From NCBI GenBank assembly GCA_034769895.1, contig CM068367.1:692344268-692408267 (forward strand): a stretch of 64,000 nucleotides of DNA. Reading direction: 5' to 3'. The translations under genes and the position numbers were made by a program. Shown in pieces: positions 49,074-60,132 of the stretch (its first letter is position 1; each line of letters opens with the position of its first letter). This stretch comes from Magicicada septendecula. Taxonomy: Eukaryota; Arthropoda; Insecta; Hemiptera; Cicadidae. Below the pieces are notes generated by a model. The model searched no databases, was not told the origin of the DNA, and was given only the letters and a program-made list of their open reading frames with translations.

Positions 49074-50911
49074 CTGTTTTCTGAGATGAGAGGTGTCAAT
49101 GTTTCCGCCTCTCCGCAATCGCCACTTATGAATTATAATAACTGACGTTTTTATAAAGTATAAATAAAGGATTTTTCTATTTTTTGTTATTTTGTTTTAC
49201 TCAATCTAAATAGAAATCGAGAGTGTGTGATTTGAGGTCAAGGAGTGAAGTTGTTCAGCCTTATGAAGAAGAGAGAGTAAGTATCAATTATTTACCCTCA
49301 GTTTAGCCGATTTCGGATTTCTTCTGTTTTTTGTGCTGAAATTGATTACACCTACCCACTACAAAAAAATTATAACACTTTATTATTCAAGATTATTTTT
49401 CAATAATATTATGTATTTATATTATTGGTTTTTGTTTCCTGCCACCAAAACACAAGTATTACAATTGCTCTTTCCTTCAATAAAATATAATCTCGACTTA
49501 ACAGAGTAAACATGGAATAGTCTAAAGAGAAAAACATATATGGTTTTGTTTCATAATTTTACACTATTAAAAAAAACATCAATTAATATATAATTCTTAA
49601 TAATTCCCCAGGGTTCAGGGTAAGTTCTTTTTGTTACGAGAGTGTCAGAAATGGATAATTACTAAGCTTTACAAATACCGAAAACAATTAAATAAATTGG
49701 TTATTTTTCGTTTAGTATGTAGTTCCAGGAATGTCCGTAAGAGTGCAGCGTGCGTTTGTTTATTTTAAAAAACATATGTTTAGATGACTATTTTATTTTC
49801 GATCTCAGCGTTCGGAATGTGTTTTCTTCTTGAATTATTACAAAAAAATGTTTATATTACCTCGCTCCGTATGGTTCTTACTGGATTGAAGCTTTTTCTG
49901 TGGTGAGGTCCGTCTTGCGTTATAATTTTCTTACCGTTTGGCGAATTCTCAAACGTCAATTAGAACTAGGCCGAAACCATGTTGGCTCATCAGAATGTCT
50001 TCTTTCACTGTTTATTAATGAATATAACCATTTAATTTGGATAAATCATGGATGATTTTGAAGTGTTCATGCGGCTAGTTAATTTTGTATCAATTTGCAC
50101 TCCTCTCAAGTTCCGAAAAGGTTATTTTTTATTATAAATGTAGTAGCATCATTTCTCAACTCTACCGTTTTAGTTCAAAATTTTTATTCTTAACAATACT
50201 TGTTATTTTCATCACTCTTAGTAACACATAGTATTTTTATTATACAGGCAGTTTGTAATTATTATAAATTTATATTTTATTTATGGAAAAATAATTCCTT
50301 TCCATTCCGGTTTCTTTACTAATTTAGTTTACATAATAAGTTTTGGTTCATTTTCTTATGACATTGTATATAAGTATTTGATAATTTTATTATCTTTAAA
50401 TAAATTTATATATTATTTATGTAGTCTCTCATAGTATTCCTACACGGCACTACTTCCTGTTGCCATTTCCTTCATAGGATTATTTTAATTTTTTATTATC
50501 TTTTGGTATTTAGATTTTTATGTCTTTTAAAACTAACCCTGGGCTATCCTATATTACAACACAAATACCCTTTTCAAAAATATAACATTAACTTATGTAT
50601 AACAATTGGCCGTTCATACAATATAAATATTACAATAAATAAACAAAATTACAAAATCAGTTATTAGTATTATAGCATACTCTCATAGTTTCACAATTTC
50701 CAAACACACAGCACAGTTTGGCAATAAGTTACCATCACTTTTATTTTTAACCACAATGGGTACACTAGAACTCACTTTGCACCATATATCACTCGAATTG
50801 TTTATCATGTTGAGTGATATAATTTAATTTTGAGCGAGCCATAGGTCACCCATTTCTGACATTGATGTTATTATGATTTAGTTTATTGGGACAGGGTTAT
50901 GTAACGTTACA
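48987..50911 (-). repeat. LTR 11 of element A
   Basis: 1925 bp. Private T at 49486. G at 50421 and A at 50749 are shared with LTR 8. Confidence 0.75.
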
Positions 50912-52103
50912 TAAAGCCCCCCCACTAGAACAAATTTATTTTAGTTTAACTCGTTTATTAAAAATAAATTGTTGATTATTTCCATTCACCTAATAGTCTT
51001 CTTTATCTTCATAATAGTGTTTTATTTCTGACTGATTATAAACTGACTGGTAATTCCGACTGGTGGTAATTGCTGTTTTCTTATTTTACTCTCTCTCTCT
51101 TGGAGGCCAATTCATCAATTATTCATTTCTGGGTAGTGGTACTTCCACATTTTATTTGATAAGGACTGGTCACACTAATCATATTAAACTTGTTTTAACA
51201 CTCATTTCTATTTACTTTTATATACTCGCTTTATCAATTAAGCTTCTGTCTGCTATCTTCCTTCTATTTTCTTTATCTATACTTCTGGAATCCAATATCA
51301 CTCCTTTCAGCTATTTTATAATTATTATCCGTTAAATATTCAATTTCCCTAACATTTTTCCCTATCCTGTGCGGTGGTTCCAGTCGGGTGGCCACTCTGG
51401 GTCCATACACCGCTGTCCATCCTTACACCTTCTGAGACCAGGGGAACATCATCCCTGCTCATAAAAATTATTGCCGGAACATTTCTACGGTCAATACATA
51501 AAAATAAAAAAATTATAAGTAGTAGTCAATTAGCGACTTGTACCAAACACTTTTGGGATTCTTCATACTGTAGCTGTTTGTATTTATTTATATATTTATT
51601 CTTCTCCTTGATTCCTTCTTCTTTTCCATTGACTAATAGCATATAACATCATTGATAGGCCTTATGTTAAAATTCTTTTGACTTTACTTCTTGTGACATA
51701 TTTCTCCGTATCATTTCTTCTTATATAATCTTCAATTCCGAGAAATTCTAATTATTGTATTAATTATCATCCTCCTTCAGTTTCATTGGAGTCATTAAAT
51801 TATTCTTTATTCTTCTTATCTGAGCACATTACCATCAATTGTTTTTATTCATTTATTCCTCTGTTTGTTACCATAAAATATTATTTTTCCTATTAGTCCA
51901 TTTTAAATCAGTTCTTTATAAATATTATTTAATCATCTGTTCTCTTTTTCTTGGTGGTTTGTTGTTTGTTAAATTATATGGTTTCAAAATAACTTGAGTA
52001 AGATGTCCTTACGTGCTTTTAGAATTTTGGGGTATTATTACAATGGGTTGCTTGGTCCTGTATCCATAAAATCCGTCCCTTTTCTGGTTTGTTTGGAGTC
52101 TGT
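50912..52103. other. Polypurine tract and non-coding spacer, unit 11 (short form)
   Basis: It lacks the 81-bp duplication. T at 51539 is shared with unit 8. Confidence 0.6.
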
Positions 52104-53516
52104 TTAACCGTGGTCCATTATTTCAGGTACTCCATTTACTCGGATTACTGGGGTGTTCGGAATTAATTCTCTCCTTGATAATCTTCTTACCATCCGGCTC
52201 TCCCACTTTGCTGCTATGAAACTTTCACTTAAGTACCGGTCTTCCGTCATAATTCGTTCCTTTTTAACTAACCAGTATTGTACCTCCTCTAACATAACAT
52301 AGTTGCTCATATTTAATCTCATTCCATTCCCTTTTACCTCTGGATTATTTACCAAATATTTGAATGTTTTATTCCGTCTTGAAGATACGACTGATATTGT
52401 CTGATACCCTTCCATCGTTGACACATTTAACTGGGATGTAAACTTAATTAACTCCCTCTGTTCGTTAATTGAGAGGTTGAATACGTTAATTAATCCACCT
52501 GCAATCATCTCCCATTCTTCCTTGGTATTTATTATTCTCTTTCTACATGTTTTTATTATTTTCTTGGTCTTCTTTTCCACGGTTTGAACATCCTTTTTGT
52601 TGTGGCTATTTTTATTTTCCGATGGCATTACCCCTTGGTATTCTGTAATTTCTATTTCCTTCCTACTCTCTTCTGTATTCGGACTTACTTTAATACCTTC
52701 TGAAGTGCTGTCTGATGTTTCATCCAAATTCTTGACACTATGGTCCATTTGTTTATTTGTCTCTTCCTTGTATGTATCTGCTTTTTGGATACGCGTATTA
52801 ACATTTTCAAACTTCTCTCCGAAAGTTTCCCATATCTCCTTATTGAAATTCTCCATTTTACCCTCAAATTGTTTTAAATTCTTATTATTCTCTTCAAATT
52901 TTGCATTCATCTCTTCTCTTTGTCCTTCAACAATTTCTTTCAGTTCATTGTATTGTTCATTCATGGTTTGTTTGATATTTCCATGAATGGTTTCTATTTT
53001 TTCATTTAGTTGTTTGACTAAACTTTCCTGAATGCTATCTATTTTCTCATTGGTCTGTCTATTTTGTTCCTCCTGCTTCTTAAAATTCTCCTTATTTTCC
53101 TCATTGGTTTGTTTTAAGTTTTCCTCCTGTTTTCTAAAATTTTCATCTATTTTGTTATTGGTTTGCTTTGAAGTTTCCTCCTGTTTTCTAAAATTTTCTT
53201 TATTTTCCTCATTGGTTCGCTTATTATCTTCCTGGATCTTGTTATTCCCTTCCATTATAATTCTTAACATCTCCTGTATGCTTATATCTTCTTTTTGGTT
53301 GGATTTATCTGGTTGATCCCCTTGGGCATCCTCTTCAATTATCTCCGTTTCCGTATCCATAACTACTTCGGTTTCTTCTGTATCACCTGTCTGTTGGTCC
53401 ATTTCACTGTCCGTGACTAATTCTATTTCTTGTTCCTGTCCACCTTCTTCAATCTCCTTTTCTTCTGCCCTTTTCTTCGATTTGCCTCGGGTATTATGCA
53501 TTTCTTGTTTTCTCAT
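52104..53516 (-). CDS. Coiled-coil Gag-like protein of element A, copy 11
   Basis: 470 aa, intact. The protein is identical to copies 1 and 9, with a synonymous change at 52764. This is the 5'-most ORF of the array in the sense direction. Confidence 0.75.
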   Translation of the reverse strand: MRKQEMHNTRGKSKKRAEEKEIEEGGQEQEIELVTDSEMDQQTGDTEETEVVMDTETEIIEEDAQGDQPDKSNQKEDISIQEMLRIIMEGNNKIQEDNKRTNEENKENFRKQEETSKQTNNKIDENFRKQEENLKQTNEENKENFKKQEEQNRQTNEKIDSIQESLVKQLNEKIETIHGNIKQTMNEQYNELKEIVEGQREEMNAKFEENNKNLKQFEGKMENFNKEIWETFGEKFENVNTRIQKADTYKEETNKQMDHSVKNLDETSDSTSEGIKVSPNTEESRKEIEITEYQGVMPSENKNSHNKKDVQTVEKKTKKIIKTCRKRIINTKEEWEMIAGGLINVFNLSINEQRELIKFTSQLNVSTMEGYQTISVVSSRRNKTFKYLVNNPEVKGNGMRLNMSNYVMLEEVQYWLVKKERIMTEDRYLSESFIAAKWESRMVRRLSRRELIPNTPVIRVNGVPEIMDHG

Positions 53517-53593
53517 AACTGCCAACGATAATTAGATTTTTTGATATATATTTTTATTAAATATCAAAATTCTTTTCTAATTACCGCCCTTTT

Positions 53594-53776
53594 ACGTTGA
53601 GCGCCAATAGCCAATCTTGTGACGTACTGTTTTTGTTCGAGAGGCGGAGTAGAGTTATTTTATATGCCCCACGTTGTATGCGTCAATCTTGTAACGTACT
53701 TCTTTTGATGAGGTCTTAGCGAAACATACACCTTTAGTCAAGCCCCAAATGTTGGGTTCTCCAATTCTGTAATGTA
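53594..53776 (-). repeat. LTR-end/primer-binding modules, unit 12 (48-bp deletion)
   Basis: The sequence jumps from GCGCCAAT at about 53608 straight to AGCCAATCTTGTGACG. This removes 48 bp: the tRNA-like part of module 2 and the LTR end of module 1. The deletion is flanked by short CCAAT homology. Three modules remain. Confidence 0.65.
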
Positions 53777-55614
53777 CTGTTTTCTGAGATGAGAGGTGTC
53801 AATGTTTCCGCCTCTCCGCAATCGCCACTTATGAATTATAATAACTGACGTTTTTATAAAGTATAAATAAAGGATTTTTCTATTTTTTGTTATTTTGTTT
53901 TACTCAATCTAAATAGAAATCGAGAGTGTGTGATTTGAGGTCAAGGAGTGAAGTTGTTCAGCCTTATGAAGAAGAGAGAGTAAGTATCAATTATTTACCC
54001 TCAGTTTAGCCGATTTCGGATTTCTTCTGTTTTTTGTGCTGAAATTGATTACACCTACCCACTACAAAAAAATTATAACACTTTATTATTCAAGATTATT
54101 TTTCAATAATATTATGTATTTATATTATTGGTTTTTGTTTCCTGCCACCAAAACACAAGTATTACAATTTCTCTTTCCTTCAATAAAACATAATCTCGAC
54201 TTAACAGAGTAAACATGGAATAGTCTAAAGAGAAAAACATATATGGTTTTGTTTCATAATTTTACACTATTAAAAAAAACATCAATTAATATATAATTCT
54301 TAATAATTCCCCAGGGTTCAGGGTAAGTTCTTTTTGTTACGAGAGTGTCAGAAATGGATAATTACTAAGCTTTACAAATACCGAAAACAATTAAATAAAT
54401 TGGTTATTTTTCGTTTAGTATGTAGTTCCACGAATGTCCGTAAGAGTGCAGCGTGCGTTTGTTTATTTTAAAAAACATATGTTTAGATGACTATTTTATT
54501 TTCGATCTCAGCGTTCGGAATGTGTTTTCTTCTTGAATTATTACAAAAAAATGTTTATATTACCTCGCTCCGTATGGTTCTTACTGGATTGAAGCTTTTT
54601 CTGTGGTGAGGTCCGTCTTGCGTTATAATTTTCTTACCGTTTGGCGAATTCTCAAACGTCAATTAGAACTAGGCTGAAACCATGTTGGCTCATCAGAATG
54701 TCTTCTTTCACTGTTTATTAATGAATATAACCATTTAATTTGGATAAATCATGGATGATTTTGAAGTGTTCATGCGGCTAGTTAATTTTGTATCAATTTG
54801 CACTCCTCTCAAGTTCCGAAAAGGTTATTTTTTATTATAAATGTAGTAGCATCATTTCTCAACTCTACCGTTTTAGTTCAAAATTTTTATTCTTAACAAT
54901 ACTTGTTATTTTCATCACTCTTAGTAACACATAGTATTTTTATTATACAGGCAGTTTGTAATTATTATAAATTTATATTTTATTTATGGAAAAATAATTC
55001 CTTTCCATTCCGGTTTCTTTACTAATTTAGTTTACATAATAAGTTTTGGTTCATTTTCTTATGACATTGTATATAAGTATTTGATAATTTTATTATCTTT
55101 AAATAAATTTATATATTATTTATTTAGTCTCTCATAGTATTCCTACACGGCACTACTTCCTGTTGCCATTTCCTTCATAGGATTATTTTAATTTTTTATT
55201 ATCTTTTGGTATTTAGATTTTTATGTCTTTTAAAACTAACCCTGGGCTATCCTATATTACAACACAAATACCCTTTTCAAAAATATAACATTAACTTATG
55301 TATAACAATTGGCCGTTCATACAATATAAATATTACAATAAATAAACAAAATTACAAAATCAGTTATTAGTATTATAGCATACTCTCATAGTTTCACAAT
55401 TTCCAAACACACAGCACAGTTTGGCAATAAGTTACCATCACTTTTATTTTTTACCACAATGGGTACACTAGAACTCACTTTGCACCATATATCACTCGAA
55501 TTGTTTATCATGTTGAGTGATATAATTTAATTTTGAGCGAGCCATAGGTCACCCATTTCTGACATTGATGTTATTATGATTTAGTTTATTGGGACAGGGT
55601 TATGTAACGTTACA
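53690..55614 (-). repeat. LTR 12 of element A, the 5' terminal LTR of the array
   Basis: 1925 bp. T at 54170 and C at 54431 are shared with LTR 9; T at 54675 is private. The LTR ends at 55614 on its opening TG. The next base is element B sequence with no polypurine tract, so this is the true outer edge of the array. Confidence 0.8.
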
Positions 55615-56632
55615 ATATATATATTATCTACTCTTACCTTCCGAGATAGGGTCCAAAGTCGTTCAGACGAAACCAGCTACAGAAAGGATTATTTGGATTT
55701 GAGTTTCGAAATAATTATGCTAATACAAATTTTGCGCATGTTAACAAATTGGCTTTCTTTTATTAGCCTGAATTATACCCTTTCACCTTATCTTCACACT
55801 ACAAGTTCAATAAAACAAGACTACCTAGATATTTAATCACCCCGTATAAACTACTCTAAAAATTTAATTAATGATAGCGTTATTTTCATTAACCAGTACT
55901 TTGCGACATTCTCTCATTCATACTCTTTTACATTCTTTTTCTTTTAAACCCCGTTATTACAGTTCAGTATTTAGATTTATTATTTATGGCATTGTTCTAT
56001 TAGTGTTATGAAGAGTACTTAACCCATCCCCGGCGTTCCTTACAGTTTCATTACCGCCTCGTGGAGTTAGCTGTTTCTGGTCACTTCAAAATGTTACTTC
56101 AACAGTTCACAAAATTTTTACACTGACGCGGTATACTACGTCTTATTTAATTTATCATGATTTCCGATTACACTTTTGTAACAGTTTGTCGGCCGCCTTT
56201 ATTTTGCTCGAGCACTTAGGTGATGACCGCGCGTTCAGAGTTACAGTTGAACTGGCCGCACGTTCTACTGTTTGTACAACTTTAATTACTGTTAACTTTA
56301 ACTTTTAACACTGTTAACGCGTTGAAAGATAGGCCTACTCTTAATTACGGCCTATCTTGCACCCGAGGCCACCGTTTAAATTTATATCACCAACTTTACT
56401 GTCTGATGCTGCTTACTACTGTTCACTCTCAGATGACAAACTGCAGACTGTGATTCACAAAAAGCCTGCTGCTGGGGCAGTTACGCAATACGTCTGGGCA
56501 ATTGTTTAGGCTAACAATGTGCATTGCTGGTTACTGGGGCTCCTCACAGGTAAAGTCTGGTAATTTGAAAAGTGATTGAATTGATGCAATATAAAATTAA
56601 ACTGGGGTAGCTCACAATTCTGTACCGTTACA
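55615..56632 (-). repeat. 3' LTR of element B, truncated by array A
   Basis: The sense start is TGTAACGGTACAG at 56632. The sequence matches 58640-59659 closely. At 55615 it stops in the AT run, where array A begins; the last few tens of bases of this LTR should lie beyond the array, left of the window. Confidence 0.85.
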
Positions 56633-56648
56633 ATACCCCCCCAATAAG
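56633..56648 (-). promoter_or_regulatory. Polypurine tract of element B
   Basis: The minus strand has ATTGGGGGGGTAT just before the LTR's opening TGTAACGG. The G7 core (56636-56642) is like that of element A. Confidence 0.7.
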
Positions 56649-57940
56649 AGGTTGAAGGCCAAAGCGTTCAAACTCTTATTGCCTAAAACCTAAGAGGGTC
56701 AGTGAGGATATGGCGCCGCAACCCCCCTGAACTTTTTATTAAAATCATGGGTTCTTACCCCCCTAGTCTGGCGACTGCGGCAGCACCCATCCGATCTTAC
56801 GGGACTTCTCTACTCGAGATCCCACCACCATAAACTCGGACAGATACCCGCCACAGTATCGCCTGGCTTTATAACATGTGATTAAAATTTAATAAACGAC
56901 CTTCCATCACTCCATATCCCACAACTAATTCGTTTCCTCTTAGCCATACCGGCTTATTCTTTACAAAGTACTGGTTCTTTTATTTGCAAAGTACTGGCTT
57001 TAGTTTAGAATAATAATATAACCTTACAGTCTACTTGCAGTTCCATCATATAAACTAAATAATATTCCCCGTAAGCATAAAACGTAAGTTGACATTGATA
57101 CAAGTTACTTGGACAATAATATATACATCTTATTTTCCAAACACTATCTCAGCCCAAATATTTCCATCAGTGGTCAGTGTTAAATGAATATTTTGACCAT
57201 TATTTATATCAATTAGCATTTACTCTATCGTTACCTTTGAAATTTAGTCCAATATAAATTTAACTTTATGATAATAAATCATCTTTTCAATTAATTTAAT
57301 TACCAAATTAAGTTACTTTTTATTTAATTAACAGTTTCAAAATTAATTACATTTGATCAAAATGATTTTACATTAACAACATCCTATCACACAAATATTA
57401 ACTGTCTCACAATCAAAACATTAAGTCATTTCCTTACATCATTCAAAAAATTTACCTTCATTTGAACACATCTTAATTTCCTTTTATTTCATAATAGGAT
57501 TTTCTACTAGCAATGATTCAGCAGACTACAACATTTTTGTTATTGTCACCAAGTATGTCTGTAGACCTTAGTCACAACATACAACTACAACACACCTGTT
57601 TACATAAACAGTTCTATGCCAGACTGTTTTAATAAACACTCTGTCTCAACATTCATAGTTACATCATATACTGACATATATACTTCCTTCAAATTTTTTG
57701 GTTTCTATAAATCTTTTAGTTAACATATTTGTCTCCTCTTATATTTTTTATTCCAATTCAGATCAGATATAATTTTAATTCACCACAATTACTTTAATAG
57801 CGTTTTACTAAAAACATTTTCTTCAGTTATATTATTTAAAACACTGAATATAAATACAAAATAGGCTTCATGAATAGCTTTTGTTCATTATTTTAGTGGA
57901 ATACAATTATTATTATTTATTATTATACCCTTCCCTCTCA
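56649..57940. other. Non-coding internal spacer of element B
   Basis: About 1.3 kb, mostly AT-rich and without a credible gene. The first 250 bp (about 56690-56880) resemble element C at 63720-63870 at the DNA level. Shared minus-strand blocks include GGGATCTC, GAGAAGTCC and GGGTGC. A minus-strand frame of about 40 codons ends at a TAG at 56763-56765; it could be a remnant of a longer ORF, but I cannot assign it. Confidence 0.5.
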
Positions 57941-58449
57941 TTACACACATGTTGCACATAAGCTATAAGATCGTTGCAACAGAATACGATTAACACAAAA
58001 GAACTTAACATTTTGTGTATTCATTTCACATAAACGCTTATCAAATTTTATATCAATATTATTTATGTCACCCTTTAACTCATTGAATTTAACATTCTGT
58101 TCATCAAATTTTTCATTGAAACTACTTTTGATTTCGTTTTTCTGTTCATCAAAATTACTATTCACTTTACTGAAATTGTTTTTCATAAAATCAAGTATAT
58201 CCTCCAATGACAATTCTTTTTCTTTTATATTTGTTTTAATTGTAATAGGGGTGGAAGTTACTCCCCCTCACTAATTAATACAGATCCGTTTACATTACTG
58301 TCACTGATTGACAGTGACTCTGTCTGAATACCTGAATCGCTTTTATTGGCAGACTCAGTTGACATATTTTCATTTACTACTGTTTCGGTTACTATTGTTT
58401 TTATTTGATTTTCAGCACTAGTGCTAGTTAAATCAATAGTGTTTTCCAT
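57941..58449 (-). pseudogene. Frame-broken coiled-coil Gag-like ORF of element B
   Basis: The reading starts at ATG 58449 with a Ser/Thr-rich N-terminus and hits a stop at 58258-58260. Just downstream the sequence is open in another frame and encodes a coiled coil (about 58213-58010) rich in NEKFDEQN-like repeats, ending at 57941. A run of five G on the minus strand at about 58261-58265 is a likely site for a one-base slip. The N-terminus-then-coiled-coil layout and the position about 130 nt after the primer binding site parallel element A's ORF. No capsid or zinc-knuckle region is left. An assembly error at the homopolymer is possible. Confidence 0.5.
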
Positions 58450-58578
58450 TTTTCTAGAATTTACTTATACACAATTTTGTAAGCTTACTAAGCACTCTTA
58501 CGAATCGCCCTCACTCCCAAAAAACCCGTTCTGCAGCTTAATTAGGTCTGGCGAATATAACCACATATTATACTCGCT

Positions 58579-58596
58579 GTCCCTGTTCGGGCGCCA
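58579..58596 (-). promoter_or_regulatory. Primer binding site of element B (tRNA-Lys type)
   Basis: The minus strand reads TGGCGCCCGAACAGGGAC, the 18-nt complement of the tRNA-Lys(UUU) 3' end used by many LTR elements. It lies just inside the right LTR and fixes the element's direction. Confidence 0.9.
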
Positions 58597-58605
58597 GTGA
58601 AACAA

Positions 58606-58617
58606 TGTTAATTTGTT

Positions 58618-58653
<36 letters not shown>

Positions 58654-59659
58654 CTTACTCTTACCTTCCGAGATAGGGTCCAAAGTCGTTCAGACGAAAC
58701 CAGCTACAGAAAGGATTATTTGGATTTGAGTTTCGAAATAATTACGCTAACACAAATTTTGCGTATGTTAACAAATTGGCTTTCTTTTATTAGCCTGAAT
58801 TATACCCTTTCACCTTATCTTCACACTACAAGTTCAATAAAACAAGACTACCTAGATATTTAATCACCCCGTATAAACTACTCTAAAAATTTAATTAATG
58901 ATAGCGTTATTTTCATTAACCAGTACTTTGCGACATTCTCTCATTCATACTCTTTTACATTCTTTTTCTTTTAAACCCCGTTATTACAGTTCAGTATTTA
59001 GATTTATTATTTATGGCATTGTTCTATTAGTGTTATGAAGAGTACTTAACCCATCCCCGGCGTTCCTTACAGTTTCATTACCGCCTCGTGGAGTTAGCTG
59101 TTTCTGGTCACTTCAAAATGTTACTTCAACAGTTCACAAAATTTTTACACTGACGCGGTATACTACGTCTTATTTAATTTATCATGATTTCCGATTACAC
59201 TTTTGTAACAGTTTGTCGGCCGCCTTTATTTTGCTCGAGCACTTAGGTGATGACCGCGCGTTCAGAGTTACAGTTGAACTGGCCGCACGTTCTACTGTTT
59301 GTACAACTTTAATTACTGTTAACTTTAACTTTTAACACTGTTAACGCGTTGAAAGATAGGCCTACTCTTAATTACGGCCTATCTTGCACCCGAGGCCACC
59401 GTTTAAATTTATATCACCAACTTTACTGTCTGATGCTGCTTACTACTGTTCACTCTCTGATGACAAACTGCAGACTGTGATTCACAAAAAGCCTGCTGCT
59501 GGGGCAGTTACGCAATACGTCTGGGCAATTGTTTAGGCTAACAATGTGCATTGCTGGTTACTGGGGCTCCTCACAGGTAAAGTCTGGCAATTTGAAAAGT
59601 GATTGAATTGATGCAATATAAAATTAAACTGGGGTAGCTCACAATTCTGTACCGTTACA
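58606..59659 (-). repeat. 5' LTR of element B
   Basis: The sense start is TGTAACGG at 59659. The sense end is taken as TTAACA at 58606, 9 nt before the primer binding site; TTTCA at 58598 is an alternative. Internal differences from the 3' LTR are few. Confidence 0.8.
58620..58651. repeat. (AT)n microsatellite near the 3' end of the B LTR
   Basis: About 16 AT dinucleotides. The left LTR has only a remnant of this run at the junction with array A. Confidence 0.9.
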
Positions 59660-59861
59660 GACTAAATGTAATGTTTATATGTAATGTTTGAAATGCACGA
59701 ATTTTCTCATCTTCAGTTGTATTTGATGAGAACGGAGTATTCATCAAGGATTCATTTAATTCTTCATGATCCCTGTCTTCGCGTTGTCGTTGACGCAGGC
59801 ATCGCACACGTTCAGTGGAAGACATCACGACTAACACTGAACAATATACACTGATATGCAT
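59660..59861 (-). pseudogene. Basic ORF fragment cut off by element B
   Basis: A minus-strand frame from ATG 59861 (second ATG at 59825) runs into the B LTR and stops there. After the second ATG it reads SSTERVRCLRQRQRED. This resembles the 'ERxRRxRERQ' N-termini that I recall from repetitive arthropod ORFs of unclear function. It may be a remnant of an older gene or transposon interrupted by B, or chance. Confidence 0.25.
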
Positions 59862-59908
59862 CTTGTTTCACTGTGACCAAATTTGTTTATTACTAACATC
59901 ACCTGGAG

Positions 59909-60132
59909 CGTTACATTTTTCAATGACATTACACATTTTGCATCACGCATTTTGTGGAAAACATTATCGTGTTTTCTATATAACTATATAACAAATATGT
60001 TTACTATATAACAAACATTATCATGTTAAAAACGACAGAGACCGAAGATTTCTAGACTGTGGGGAATCGAAAGTGTGGAAACGTTACATTTTTCGATGAC
60101 TTTACACATCTTGCATCACACATTTTGTGGAA
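59909..60132. repeat. 51-bp direct duplication
   Basis: 59909-59959 and 60082-60132 match at 47 of 51 positions. They share CGTTACATTTTTC and CATTTTGTGGAA and lie 173 bp apart. Both are followed by ACATTA-CGTG-like sequence. Confidence 0.8.

Larger units (their letters stand above)
1..55614 (-). mobile_element. Tandem head-to-tail array of LTR retrotransposon A
   Basis: The same unit recurs 11 times in full, all in one orientation. LTR tips fall at 2754, 7504, 12336, 17170, 22002, 26832, 31664, 36496, 41247, 46079, 50911 and 55614. Spacing is 4830-4834 bp in long units, 4750-4751 in short units and 4703 in the last. Each unit has the order LTR, primer-binding modules, ORF, spacer, polypurine tract, next LTR, so one LTR is shared between neighbouring internal regions. 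This LTR-(internal-LTR)n form is what unequal recombination between LTRs, or integration of a concatemer, would give. The left end lies outside the window. No enzyme genes were found in any unit. Confidence 0.88.
55615..59659 (-). mobile_element. Non-autonomous LTR retrotransposon B, nested with array A
   Basis: Two direct repeats of about 1 kb flank an internal region of about 1.95 kb. That region has a primer binding site beside the right LTR and a polypurine tract beside the left LTR, so sense is minus. There is no polymerase region. The LTRs differ by about five substitutions plus AT-run length, suggesting a fairly recent insertion. Its 3' LTR is broken by array A. Confidence 0.85.

Noticed and set aside
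1..55614. Tandem host gene family such as rDNA or histone clusters
   Set aside because: There is no rRNA or histone sequence. LTR tips, polypurine tract and primer-binding modules explain the unit.
58498..58683. Minus-strand 61-aa ORF at the B LTR/primer-binding junction
   Set aside because: It is translated microsatellite and primer binding site.
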